Assembly: GCA_036346225.1 (NCBI GenBank)
Contig: JARFIW010001491.1
Span: 682,001-746,000 of the forward strand
Length of the DNA stretch: 64,000 nt
Reading direction: 5' to 3'
Source of the DNA: Platerodrilus igneus
Taxonomy: Eukaryota; Arthropoda; Insecta; Coleoptera; Lycidae
Position numbers and translations under genes: made by a program. The stretch's first letter is position 1, and each line of letters begins with the position of its first letter. Under the pieces are notes generated by a model. The model was not told the origin of the DNA. It was given only the letters and a program-made list of their open reading frames with translations, and made no database searches. This document shows positions 11,377-22,374 of the stretch, piece after piece.

Positions 11377-12241
11377 TTGAGCAAAAACAGTTGTCACATT
11401 AAGGATATACGAGCAGATAGCCAGGAGAGAGACCAGGGTTACGTACCAAAAATTAAATGTTTAGTAGGGGATAGTTATTTTGAAGCAATAATTGATACCG
11501 GTAGCACGGTCAGTATTATATCGGAAGATGTATTACAAAGTTTCCAAGTGGACAAGAAAAATGTTCTTGTACTACCAGCAGTAGGAATTTCTATACAGGG
11601 GTAACTGGAAAAATAACTAAGGTAAATAAGCAAGCTTTATTAAATGTGGTCATAGCGGATCAAGTTATGCCTATAGTTTTCTTAGTATTAAAAGGAGTAG
11701 ATATGCCTGCTATTTTAGGGACAGACTGGATAGTGAAGTATCAAGTGGTATTAGATTTTAAAAATGGGCTATTTAGTTACATAGATGATGATATTTCAAG
11801 GGAAGTAAAATTTCAAGGAGCAACAACAAATGTTAGATTAGTTAGGTTTAATGTTTGTGGGAATTCAGCAAAATTAGATCTGCAAGATATAGAAAGGTTT
11901 TTAAAAATTAGGGACCACCAGTTTGCAGTAGAGTCAGCAGAAGTTAGGGACGTACAAGAGGGAATAGAAATTTTGAGGGAATTATTAGCTAGTGTGGATG
12001 AAGATACCGAAAGTAATAGTGAAACGATGGAACAATTCCAATGTGAATTGTGCCCGGCGCGACTACCAGATTGAGAACCTACGATAGATAGGCATATGCA
12101 GACCCATAATAATGCTTTAACTTGTTTAAATATAAGGTTGGACGATTTGAGTACAATAGAAAAGTTATAAGTAAACATAGGGCATTTTTTTCTGATACAT
12201 CGGGCCCTTGTAATCAATATGAGTGCACCTTACGGACAAAG
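11377..12241 (+). pseudogene. Gyp-1 aspartic protease and pol linker
   Basis: Retropepsin that would cut the Gag-Pol polyprotein. The active-site block IIDTGSTVSIISEDVL is at about 11497-11544, with DTG intact. The flap/second-half block ILGTDWIV follows near 11712-11735, in another frame, so there is a frameshift near 11600. After about 12074 the frame is lost again; a short stretch close to 12185-12240 belongs to the start of RT and stops where the hAT element entered. Confidence 0.8.
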
Positions 12242-12249
12242 GAACATAC
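12242..12249. repeat. hAT target duplication (left)
   Basis: gaacatac, repeated exactly at 16024-16031; 8 bp is the hAT rule. Confidence 0.92.
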
Positions 12250-12917
12250 CAGTGGCGTAACTACACCCCTGCCAGCCCCCGCTATGCGGGGGGGCCCCAA
12301 GTGCAAGAAGGCCCAAACGATAATAAACTCAACTTATTCATCTTCAACGTATTTGGCAGGTAAGAAACGGTCAAGAAAATATTGCAGATAATTCAGAAAC
12401 CGCAGGTTAACGAACGTTTTCTTGATGTTACTACTAGGAACTGCTGAAATACAAGAAATAATAATTAAGATAAATACTGAACACCACCTGCAGCCTGCAT
12501 CCTTTCTTCTTTCTATCCGTTCTGTCCTATTTTGTAAGGGTTAATAAACAGATGAAAGAGACTGTAAACTTTAATAACAAAGATGTCTATATTATTCTTA
12601 AGTGATAAGTTGTATAAAGTGGTAAAGCATTATTAAACGACGTATAGTAGGGTTAGTTTGGTTTGTGGGATTTTAAATAGGAATAAAGGGCTATTGTCTG
12701 TACAGTACAGATTCACAGGATGGCAGGTAGCTTAGTAACCTTCGCTTTCTAGAAATATAATACTAGAAAGAAATTCATTTTGTGGTTTCTAGTCAGCTGG
12801 TTGCAACGTATTTGCATTAGCTGCATTATATATAACGGAAAGGAAGTAAAAAGCATTCCAGTACGTTTTACTCAATAGTGTTGTGTTCGTATTACAGGAG
12901 GTCTTTCATATTTAAAC

Positions 12918-13147
12918 GTAAGTATTTATATCTATTTTTATTAAACTACTATTGATTTGATCATAGTTGAAGTCGCGCTGAGAAATACATATAAATAAAT
13001 CTTTAAGCATTCAATAAAAATCATTTATATTTTGTTAATTAAAGCATTTAAAGCAAAGTATGTATGTGTTATTTGTAATTTCAAAAGGCTTTTAAATAAT
13101 TATTACTTATCTAATTACATTATAATTAATTTCATTCAAAATTGCAG
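12918..13147 (+). other. Likely 5' UTR intron of hAT transposase
   Basis: A consensus donor (AAC/GTAAGT at 12918) and an acceptor (TTGCAG ending at 13147) enclose 230 AT-rich bases just upstream of the transposase ATG at 13161. Splicing is inferred from signals only. Confidence 0.5.
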
Positions 13148-13160
13148 GAAATAATATACA

Positions 13161-15707
13161 ATGAGCACTACAAGCGGCGCTGCAAAAAACGAAAAGGAAA
13201 CTATTGGAAGAATCAAAGAGCAAGATTCCAAAAATAAGTTCCTTTTTACTTCTAAAGAGTCCGAAAACAAGAACAATCTATGAAAGAAATTGGGCTTTCG
13301 ACAGTAGCATCTACTAGTTCCGCTACAGACGAACAGCAGTCGTCAACAATTTTAAAAACTCTCACCCAGGGCGCAAGTACATCACATAATGACGGCCGCG
13401 ATAGAAATTTGGAACTAGATACCACTACAATTACAGAGGTAAATGTGAGTAGTACTTTTCACTTAATGAACTATCTATGGATCTGACGAAAGAATATCCA
13501 ACCGATTTTGCACATTTTTAAAAATCAATGTTTTACAACATGACAATTTAAGAAAAGAAATAATTAATTACGGATTGTGTAGACCAGATGGTGCGTTTCC
13601 TAAAGATAATAAAAATAGAAGTTTTTCAGTTCACTATTATTACTTAATAACTGCAAGCGAAAATAAAAGCAATACGTTAAACTTACCACACAATTCAAAT
13701 GGGTGGTTGTGTTATTCTAAATTAAAAATTGTGTTTATTGTCAACCATGTTGGCTGTTTGCTTCAGTAAGGTCAAGTTGGACGACCGGAATTAATGATTG
13801 GCAGGGTTTATCAAAAAATTAAAGAGCATTTGCTTGCTCAATCTCATTTAACTTGTTGTTTTATTTACGATATGTGGAAAAAATTATACCATAGATAAGA
13901 AAGACACTCTACTATTAAAACAAGAAACTGAATTTTGGAAAAATGTTTTACACAGACTTTTCAATGTTACTTTAACACTATCCCAGCGCATGCTGTCATT
14001 TCGAGGACATAGAGAAAGTTTTCTGATTCAAAAGACAGTTACAACGGTAATTTCTTAAGTTTAGTTCATTTAATTAGTAACTATGATCCTATATTACAAA
14101 AGTGCTTGAACGACCCAAAGGTTCAATTAAATATCTTTCCCAAAAATCAAAACGATATTATTAATACTTTAAGCGCACACTTAAAAAATATTTTATTAAA
14201 TAAAATTATATCCGCTCCTTTTTCTCAATCATAATAGACACTACACAGGATATAACTAAGATTGATCAATTAAGTAAAATTGTAAGATATATTGATTTTA
14301 AAAAGACAGCTTGGGAGAGGTAACCAAAATAGATATTTGTGAAACTTTTGTGGGTTTTACAAAAGTAGAGTCCCAATCTGCTGAAGGACTATGTAATACT
14401 ATATTAAGCAATTTAACCAACATGCAATTAGATATAAATAAATGTAGAGGGCAGGGCTACGATGGAGCTAACGTTATGAGCGGTACGTATTCTGGCGTGC
14501 AAAGAGAATTTTAAACATAGAGCCTGCAGCCTTATATATGCACTGTAGTGCCCATAACTTAAATCTAGTCATAAATGATGCCGTTAAAGGTATAAAAGAA
14601 ATAGAATCGTTTTTCTACTTTTAGAAAACATATATACATTTTTGCTAATAGTATAGTAAGATGGAATTGGCTTTCTGTTTTAAAGAAAATTTCACACAAT
14701 TGAAACGCTTAAATCCGACACGTTGGGCGGATCGAGTAAAATCTTTAGCTGCCATAAGAATTCGGTATAAAGATATAGTAATGTCTCTTAATAAAATTAT
14801 TATGATATCAAAAAACAGATGAACGAAATGACGCAAAGCAAATATTAACTAGCATGGATAATTTTAATTTTATTTTTAAGTGTTTTTAAGTCAAATTCTA
14901 GAAGAGCTTAACAAGCTCTCACAAACTGCTCAGAGTGAAAAGGCGAATATTAATCAGATAACTCTCTTATTTCAAAAAACTTTAAAATTTTTCAAGGAAA
15001 CAAGAAATAACTATTCCAACATCAAGGAGGAAGCAGCGAAAGTTGCAGGGCAATGGAATATTAAACCGGAATTTATAAAAAAGGCAACCAAAAATAAAAA
15101 GCATTACGATGAATTATCCAATGATTATCGATTTAATGATGAAGAATTTAAATTTAAAATAAATGTATTTTATCGCGTAATGGATATTATAATTTCACAG
15201 CTGTCGAATCGTTTTAAATCGCTTTTTCATGTAAACGAAAAGTTTAATTTCTTAGAACCTAATGTATTTTTGAATTTAACTGCAGACGATATTTTATCTA
15301 AGGCAAAACAATTGCAAAAATTTTACTACAAAGATTTAAATGATGCTATAGGTATAGAACTTACTACATTCAAAATAATAGACTTATTTGTGATGAATTA
15401 AAAATGTTAACGGTATCTTACAATTTTAGAATATCTAGTACTTTCCAAATCTACAGGTTCTAGCAGTTTTCCAAACACCATAACAGCCTTAATGTTATAC
15501 CTAACTTTACCCGTTAGCGTTGCAAGTGCGGAGAGATCTTTCTCAAAATTAAAAATTATTAAAAATTATCTTAGGAACCGCACTTCACAAGATAGATTAG
15601 ACGATTTATCCCTCTTAGCAGTAGAACATGACACTGCCAAAAATATGAATATAGAGGATACAATAAACGCGTTTGCAGCAAAACATGCAAGAAAAACAAA
15701 ATTTTGA
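13161..15707 (+). pseudogene. hAT transposase (TTF finger, DUF4371)
   Basis: Cut-and-paste transposase of the ZMYM1-like hAT group. The ATG at 13161 opens a Ser/Lys-rich leader. The TTF-type finger follows with YGLCRPDGAFP near 13567-13605 and then RSFSVHYYY; its C-terminal cysteines (CVYCQPCWLF) lie near 13730-13760 in a shifted frame. The catalytic-domain block CRGQGYDGANVMSG is at about 14445-14486. The C-terminal hAT dimerisation block LTLPVSVASAERSFSKLK is at about 15500-15553, and the frame ends near 15707. At least five frameshifts or stops separate the pieces. Family assignment is secure; activity is excluded for this copy. Confidence 0.88.
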
Positions 15708-16023
15708 ATTTGATTTGGAATGTCTGCTAGCTCATAGGTTTTTACTGTATCAAATTTTAGGTGTAAATAATTTTGTGCGGCGTATAAATATGTAGATTTA
15801 ATATTAATTAACTTATAAGTTTGAATTTATGTAATTTGGTTTTATAATTAATAAAGCACTTGATTAATATAGTATATGTATTTAATTCTATACTGCTTCC
15901 TTCTCTACATGTACTATAATTTAAAAATATGGCTAAATATAAGCCAGTAAAAGTAATACATTTTAAAGAGAGCCCACTTTAAAATTTTTGCGGGGGGGCC
16001 CAAAAATCGTAGTTACGCCACTG

Positions 16024-16031
16024 GAACATAC
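16024..16031. repeat. hAT target duplication (right)
   Basis: Exact repeat of 12242-12249. Confidence 0.92.
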
Positions 16032-17690
16032 CCCTTTTGTTAAACGGTCATACCCTATACCTGTGTCTAAAAGGGATGCCGTAGTGAAGGAAATCAATCG
16101 AATGTTGGAAAATAACGTTATTGAGAGATCTAGTTCACCTTACTCGAACCCAATAGTAGCTGTAATGAAGAAGGACGGTTCCGTGAAAATCTGTTTGGAC
16201 GCTAGAGAAGTAAACAATATTTTAATCCCTGATCGCGAATCACCACCAGCTATGGATGAATTGATACAGAAATTTAACGGAGTTAAATATTTTACAATAT
16301 TGGACTTAACCAGCGGGTACTGGCAAGTAAAACTGAAACAGGAAAGCAGGCCTTTAACGGCATTCTTAATCAATGGCAAGAGTTACCAGTTTAAGGTATT
16401 GCCTTTTGGGCTAAACGTGTCTATAGCTGCATTTAGTAAATGTTTGGACGTGGTGTTAGGACCAGAGGTTTTATCTTTTGCCACGGTGTATGTGGACGAC
16501 ATTTTAATTGCATCTACTTCAATAGAGGAGCATGTCGATCAGTTAGATATAGTATTGACGAAATTGGGCAAGACAGGTATGACAGTTAAGGCGAAAAAAT
16601 CAGAGTTTTAAAAGAGGATTTGAAGTTTTTGGGATATGTCGTAAGTGCGAAAGGGATCAAGATGGACCCAGAAAAGTTGGAATTGATTCAGAATTTTTCA
16701 GAACCAAAGAATAAGAGGGATCTTCAATCGTTCTTAGGTTTTTGCAATTTTTTTAGAAAATTTATAAGAAATCATTCAGAGTTGACTACAAATTTAACTA
16801 CTTTAGTGCATAAAGGAGTAAGATGGAGTTGGGGTTTGAAGGAAAGGAAAGCATTCAACAAGATTAAAGCAACATTTTTGAAACAATTGAACTCAAACGC
16901 CCTAATTTTAAAGCATCCTTTTATATAGAAGCGGACGCGTCTGCAAGGGCATTAGGGGCTCATCTATTTCAAATAAATGAAAACGGGGAAATTGATAGTA
17001 TTGCTTTTGCTAGCCGTGGTTTGTTGGCGGCTGAACAGAATTATATGATAATCGAATTAGAGTTACTTAGTATTGTTTTTGCTTGTAAAAGTTTCGTCCT
17101 TATATTTTGGGTTTCAAAATCTATGTGTTGAATGATCATCGAGCTTTGGAATTTTTGTTTTCGTGTAAGGCATTGAGCGCTAGGTTAATGCGTTGGTGCT
17201 TATTTTTGCAGGAGTATGAGATGGAAATCCGTTATAGGAAAGGAAAGATAATGTGGTTGCAGATTTCCTGTCGAGATATGGATACGTAGATGTTAGGGAA
17301 ATCAAGGCCATTGTGGTAGACCCAGTAAAGACAAAGGTTATCAAAAAAAATAATCTAAGACAAATGTTAAAAGGACTTGATAAGCAACAGGCGGAGGATG
17401 AACACATAGTGTGGCTGAAGGGGAGTTAGTAAATAATCATCAGGGTCAACAAGCGGAACTACAGAAAAAATTTTGAATACATGAAAATATGCTGTTCAAA
17501 AGAAGTGAAAAACGTGACGAATGGTGGCTTATATATATTCCCCAGCATCTTGTGAATAAACTAATTTGGGAATATCATCTCATTTATGGTCATTTTAGAG
17601 AACAGAAATGCGCATCATTATTGAAGGACACTGGCTACGTACCCAAAATATGATTAATTGGAAACTATACAATAAAAATGAATTGAGGCA
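16032..17690 (+). pseudogene. pol: Gyp-1 RT, RNase H and integrase stub
   Basis: Reverse transcriptase runs from 16032 with YPIPVSKRDAVVKEI, SSPYSNPIVAV, ICLDAREVNN, LDLTSGYWQV, PFGL and the catalytic YVDDILIAS (about 16488-16514). The thumb continues in a second frame from 16620 with FLGFCNFFRKFI. RNase H follows near 16925-17280 (EADASARALGA, then NDHRALEFL and AD motif region in broken frames). An integrase zinc-finger piece, WEYHLIYGHF, is legible near 17570. The integrase core with its DDE residues and the C-terminus are absent before the polypurine tract at 17747. At least four frame breaks are present. Confidence 0.88.
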
Positions 17691-17746
17691 GGAACACTTA
17701 CAAAAATTTTAATTAATCGAGCTTAAATAAAAACATTCTCAAACCA

Positions 17747-17759
17747 AAATGGGGGGTAT
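17747..17759 (+). promoter_or_regulatory. Gyp-1 polypurine tract
   Basis: AAAATGGGGGGTAT lies directly before the TG of the 3' LTR at 17760, where plus-strand DNA synthesis would be primed. Confidence 0.75.
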
Positions 17760-19628
17760 TGTAACACCCAAGAACATTTTTAAATTAATCCAAATTTTAA
17801 ATGATATTTTCTGCTAATCACAGATAATTTTATCTAAAAGGTAACCCATCACTGACCAAAATTAATATAGTTACCCAATCCTAGTTCGACTTTGGGTGAC
17901 AACTTAAATGAACATAACCTATTAACTGATATCTAACATCCCGTGAAATTTAGAAGATTTTGAATTAAGGCGCCCAAAGAAATGCTAATTTGTTCTGGAG
18001 AATTCGAAACCGGAAGTGCGTAATAATATGTAATTTTTCGTGATATCTATAAAAAATATTAACAGGAAATACTTTAGAATATTGCAGAATAACTTAAATT
18101 TAAATATAGGGTAATTTTAATTAGCAATGGCAGTAATAAAAGTTGATTTAAACCATTAACCTAAAAGCACATGGAGGGATGATGTACGATTGTGAAATAT
18201 GTAAGGTTTTTGATTGGCTAGAACAGTCACGTGATCAAGGGTATATAAATACGGGAAGTAGGAAAATCCAGACACACGACACACAAAGCCTTACCTAAGA
18301 CACACAAAGACAAAAGATATGAAAGAAGGCACGTGAATGTGACAATAACTAGCCCGGAGCTAGTGCGGGTTACGCTGCCAGGTCGCGTAGCAGTATTAGT
18401 TATACGCCCGTGTAAATTAAAGTAATGTTTGGTGAACAAATATAAGAAACGGGTATGCTTATTACGGGAAGAATAGTGAATTTAAGTAGTGGATAAAAAC
18501 ACAGATAAGTTCGGCTCTTAAAGAAAAAGTAAATCGTAATAAATTTAAGTGTAATCAAAACACGAAATGGTTAAGCTGTAAGGCGGTTAATGGTAGGAAG
18601 TGCAGGTCTATTAACTGCAAAGAAAATGATAACTAACCACACCTATACGGTTCATTATACATTGATTGTGGAAGTTCGGATTTTTGGAAGCTCTATTCCA
18701 AACCAAGTTGGTACAGCAGTAGGGGAATATCAAGAGTTTCGAGCACAAAATTTATCAACACCCGTGTTAAGCACTATCAACCCTGGTGAGGATAAGTTAC
18801 CTCGGGGGTATTGTAGAGATTGGAGCAACAGTGGGTATTGCATATCCGAAACAGGTATTGAGTGAATCTTTGAATAAATGGTTCGAGAGAACGGACGTGT
18901 ATATGCATGCATACACGTGGGGTTGTAAGTATGAACTTTTATATAGTTATACATATGCTTTTACATGAATATGTTGTTGCTAGATTAAGATTGGGATTTT
19001 TGGACAGTATTATTAACGTTACCAATCATTATTATGAATTTTGTATAGAATATCAAGAGTTATTGGCGATGTTTAATTTGGGGCCAATTTGTTTTAACTG
19101 TAGAAGTTGCAGTGCTTAGTACAATATATAACAACCCGGCTTAAGGTAACTTTTAGTTAAGTAAGAGATATTGCTTTTATTTCATCTAAGTATGTCGATA
19201 TAGGAAATGTAAATAGTTATATCACCATATTAAGGGTTATTAAATTTATTACTTGATACGAATGTTGAGATATATATATTACAATTACAAGGGGTTTGTT
19301 GAAATACATTTAGATACAGATACTTTGTAAACTTTTGGGTAAGTTAACTCACCAGTATCGGTTTCAGAGTTCTAGGCCTAACCACCCTGCAACATGTCCA
19401 TGTACTCTCCGCTGTAGAGTAGCCGAGGCGTTTGAGGGAAGTAGAGTAAGGACTATTTGATCAGAAGTAGTTGACAACCTTACGGAATAGGTAAGTGGAC
19501 TCTTGTATTGCAATTTTGAACCATAAAAAGTGATATAGAGTTGGTATTCGATTATACATGTATTAGGTAACTCGTTCCTTATTTCTTTGACTGCTACGTA
19601 GGTCAGGGAAGGAGGGCGAAGTGTTACA
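17760..19628 (+). repeat. Gyp-1 3' LTR, 1869 bp
   Basis: Begins TGTAACACCC and ends TGTTACA, followed by CGCA that matches the bases before the 5' LTR. Only its first 111 bases are matched by the remaining 5' LTR (five differences). Small frames inside it (for example 18590-18865) have no recognisable product. Confidence 0.82.
18213..18280 (+). promoter_or_regulatory. Core promoter in Gyp-1 LTR
   Basis: ATTGG at 18213-18217 and TATATAAATA at 18242-18251 stand in the order of a CCAAT/TATA promoter; transcription would start about 30 bases on, near 18275. Confidence 0.5.
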
Positions 19629-19632
19629 CGCA

Positions 19633-20187
19633 ATAGAATAATCCTGATGTGTAGGCAAATGTCCAATCACATGCCAGAAGGTCCGTAATGCGTTCCAAAA
19701 TAGACTAATATTGTTTAGTTAATAATGGATCTCATTTTGAACGCCTGATATGATCGCCATTAAATCGTTCTCATCATAATTCTAGATTTTTAGTGCTCGT
19801 AACAGATATGCCTAATCGAAGTATTTTATACTTACGAATAGGGCTATTTTTTTATATGATGCGTCACAAGCTAACAGGTGTAATTTGAAAATTCAAAGTG
19901 GAAGTAGTTGAGGTGGGAGTGGAACTTAAAATTAATGTAATATTGTTTTTAAACTTCCTTCTCGATATTAAAATTAACGTGTTTTTGTTCAAAATAATAA
20001 CTACAACCTTAAGAGTTTTAAGGATGCATGGCTAGTGTTGAAATGAAAACCCTGTGAATTATAAACAAAGCAAAAGACTATAACGCGTTAAAGTCGAAAC
20101 CTTTATAATAAGCAATTTACCTCTCAGCATATTAGCCTTTTAAATAAATTTTCTTCTTTAGGACCAATAGTAAATTTATTACAAACA
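19633..20187. other. Spacer; poly(A) signal of hydrolase gene 1
   Basis: AT-rich DNA without a recognisable gene. On the minus strand AATAAA (20180-20175) begins only eight bases beyond the hydrolase stop codon and could serve as its poly(A) signal. Confidence 0.5.
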
Positions 20188-21118
20188 TCACATCATATCA
20201 CACTCTTTAAGAAAATTATTTAAAATGTCTTTCAGGCGCTCTGGATTATGGAGGTGTACGTGGTGGCCGCCTTCGACTCGATGCATCTCAAAATGTTTAG
20301 TATTTTTCTTAATGACATCGATAACCTCCAAAATATTTTTTTCCTGCTCAAACTGTGGGCTTTGATTGCCTCTACAATATAAAACGGGGCACGATATTCT
20401 ATTCGCATTGTCAACTAACACTTTTTGAGTATAATCCATGAATCTGAACATTATTAATCTGGGATCAACGGTGAAATTAAATTTCACGGATTCCGTATTT
20501 GAAGTTTTTTTACCGCGTTCTAATATATATCGATAGGCGCTTTCTTCTGAATGAAAAACACCTCGCTGTTCTTGTTCCATTTCGTGAGGTGGACTTTCGT
20601 CGAGTTCTAAAAAGCGATCAATTTCTCGAGCACTATATTTTATCATATCATCATCTGCATATGGTTTAAGGCTATCCAAAGATATTAAAAAATCTACTTC
20701 ATTTGGATAAAGAATTGCGTATGTAAAGTTAACAGCAGCACCCATTGAATGACCCATTAGAGCAACTGATGACCAATTAAAATGTTTTACAATTCGACGA
20801 AGTAAAGTAACATAATCAACAATATGGTAAACTACACCTGGGGGTAAGTTAGTTGACAATCCACATCCTGGAAAATCAATTGCCAAAACACTGGTATTCT
20901 TCAGTAAAAGCGGAATTAAAGTGTCAAACGTTCCGGAATTTTCCTACAACAGTAAGTTAATAAACATGAGATATACACAATAAAAAATAAGTAACCTGCC
21001 AGTTATGAGTTGCAATAATTGGACATCTATTTTGTGGGCCCCACCATTTTCCAGCTATATGACCCCATGGCACTGGAATTTGAATTTCTGTCCAAGTTGA
21101 AGTGTGTTTATTCGACAT
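20188..21118 (-). CDS. Serine hydrolase-like protein, gene 1
   Basis: Alpha/beta-hydrolase of the SERHL/kraken type, two exons: 21118-20996 (41 codons) and 20943-20188. The 52-bp intron 20995-20944 has GT and AG ends and phase 0, at the same place as in the paralogue at 40.8 kb. The protein is 292 aa. The nucleophile elbow GHSMG puts the catalytic Ser at residue 107, and GGHHVHLHNPE near residue 268 gives the His. The acidic member of the triad is not obvious. The usual HGWQDN oxyanion-hole motif reads HNWQEN here, which may lower or change activity. No signal peptide or membrane segment was seen, so a cytosolic or peroxisomal place is likely but unproved. The substrate is unknown. The frame is clean throughout. 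Confidence 0.87.
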
Positions 21119-21664
21119 ACTTTAATAAAACTATTGACGTTTGTTCTAATAGAAAAGTAGAATATAACTTTTTTGTAACTTAATCGCGCTTTAATATGAC
21201 AGCTTTATCGGAGTGATTAAATATTTATCAGTGTGGTAGTGAGTGACTAAGCGTAAACACAATTAATAGAAAAGTCTTAATTCAAGCAAGACTGTTACAT
21301 TTTTATGAACTGAAACAGCTCAAAAGAATGTCCTGAATAAATCAGAACAAAACTTTTAAATATTCATACTTGAAACCTTACGGTCAAGGACAATTATATA
21401 TACCTAAGTAATAATGACTATCAAGATTGACTAAACTACGTTTAGATTTGTTTTTATATACAAAATGAACTATATATAGACTCAAGTATAAAACACATTA
21501 ACGTAATAAAAAGAGTCTGAGCTCGCCAGATAACAATTGGAGCTTTATCCAAAGTCGATCTGCGTGACCGGTGTAAAAGCAGCATTCATAAATTGAAGGC
21601 CAAAATTACGAACAGCGCGCTTAATGATCGCCAACTCATAAAATTAACGGTCAACTTTCCAGCA
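21119..21664. other. Spacer upstream of hydrolase gene 1
   Basis: AT-rich non-coding DNA that should hold the gene 1 promoter. I cannot point to a clear TATA box or initiator. Confidence 0.5.
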
Positions 21665-22100
21665 AAGCTGATAGACAATATCCAACCGCAAAGCTTCTTA
21701 GCCGTTTGACTGCTAGGATGTTAACCAAGTTATCAAAAAACATTGCGTTATCGCGTTTGTTAGAATGAATACACCATATTCAGCGACAAAAACCCTCTTT
21801 TCAAAATTGATCGAAGCCTCTAGAGAAAGCTGATTGTTAATATCTAACCCTCAACCTACAATTAAAAAATTACATACGCCGCTGTTTAGCTTCGAGTGCA
21901 TTTAACAAGTTGTTAAAAAAACATTGCTTTATAGCGTCTGTTAGAATGAATACAGCACATTTAAAGGCACAAAACCCACTTTTCAAAACTGAATGTATTT
22001 CTTAGGGAAGGCTGAAAGTGTATATCAAACTTCGTAAATCTTCATAGTGTTATACGTGATCATATGGCCGCTATGGTATTCGCCAAGTTATCTATCTATT
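21665..22100. repeat. Degenerate tandem repeat, about 160-180 bp units
   Basis: Two and a half units start at 21665, 21827 and 22009, each opening AAGCTG or AAGGCTG. Units 1 and 2 share the order TTAACCAAGTTATCAAAAA, ACATTGC, TAGAATGAATACA and CTTTTCAAAA with point changes and small gaps. Confidence 0.72.
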
Positions 22101-22104
22101 GAAT

Positions 22105-22374
22105 TTTGAACGGTGGCCTGCACCACACGCACTTAGGTCACAAGGTGGGCTCGTTTTGTTGCCTTCCTTACTACACTAGCCTGGTCTTTTCTCGCTCAGT
22201 CATCCGACTTTGTAGCTAAACTTGAGGATGTCAGACCAGGGTTTGCTTTTAATTTTGGTCATGTCAGGCCGAAGTCTCCTAGCATGGAACCTCGAAGTCT
22301 GAGGAGTGCCGGACAAGAACACAGAATGTGTACCGTCGTTTCGTCATCTTGTTGACATTCGCGGCAGGTAGGGT
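22105..22374 (-). pseudogene. LINE-J, C-terminal finger
   Basis: Minus-strand coding DNA for the end of a LINE polyprotein: RDPTCRECQQDDETTVHILC then CPALLRLRGSMLGDFGLT. This Cys-rich block usually closes the ORF2 of RNase H-bearing LINEs. The rest of the same LINE continues beyond the SINE at 23780-24500 and beyond Gyp-2 at 33505-33930. Confidence 0.8.

Larger units (their letters stand above)
12250..16023 (+). mobile_element. hAT DNA transposon, 3774 bp
   Basis: The ends are perfect 15-bp inverted repeats, CAGTGGCGTAACTAC at 12250-12264 and its complement at 16009-16023, and are flanked by the 8-bp duplication. Just inside each end is a G/C tract (12286-12298 and 15990-16000). It encodes a TTF-finger/DUF4371-type transposase with a C-terminal dimerisation domain. 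It sits inside Gyp-1 between protease and RT; the flanking Gypsy coding sequence reads on directly across the site. The transposase has several frameshifts, so the element is not autonomous now. Confidence 0.95.
2356..19632 (+). mobile_element. Gyp-1: nested Ty3/Gypsy LTR retrotransposon
   Basis: A single plus-strand element can be traced from a truncated 5' LTR (2360-2470) through gag, protease, reverse transcriptase, RNase H and the start of integrase to a 3' LTR (17760-19628). CGCA flanks both sides (2356-2359 and 19629-19632). The LTR ends are inverted copies, TGTAACA and TGTTACA. Three later insertions account for most of the 17.3 kb: an R1/LOA-group LINE in gag, a SINE in gag and a hAT element between protease and RT. 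Without them the element is about 5.7 kb. It has lost most of its 5' LTR, its primer site and the integrase core, so it is dead. Orders of insertion among the three guests cannot be told because they do not overlap. Confidence 0.88.

Noticed and set aside
18590..19666. Several 60-100-codon frames
   Set aside because: Inside the Gyp-1 3' LTR; both strands and frames give similar lengths without any motif.
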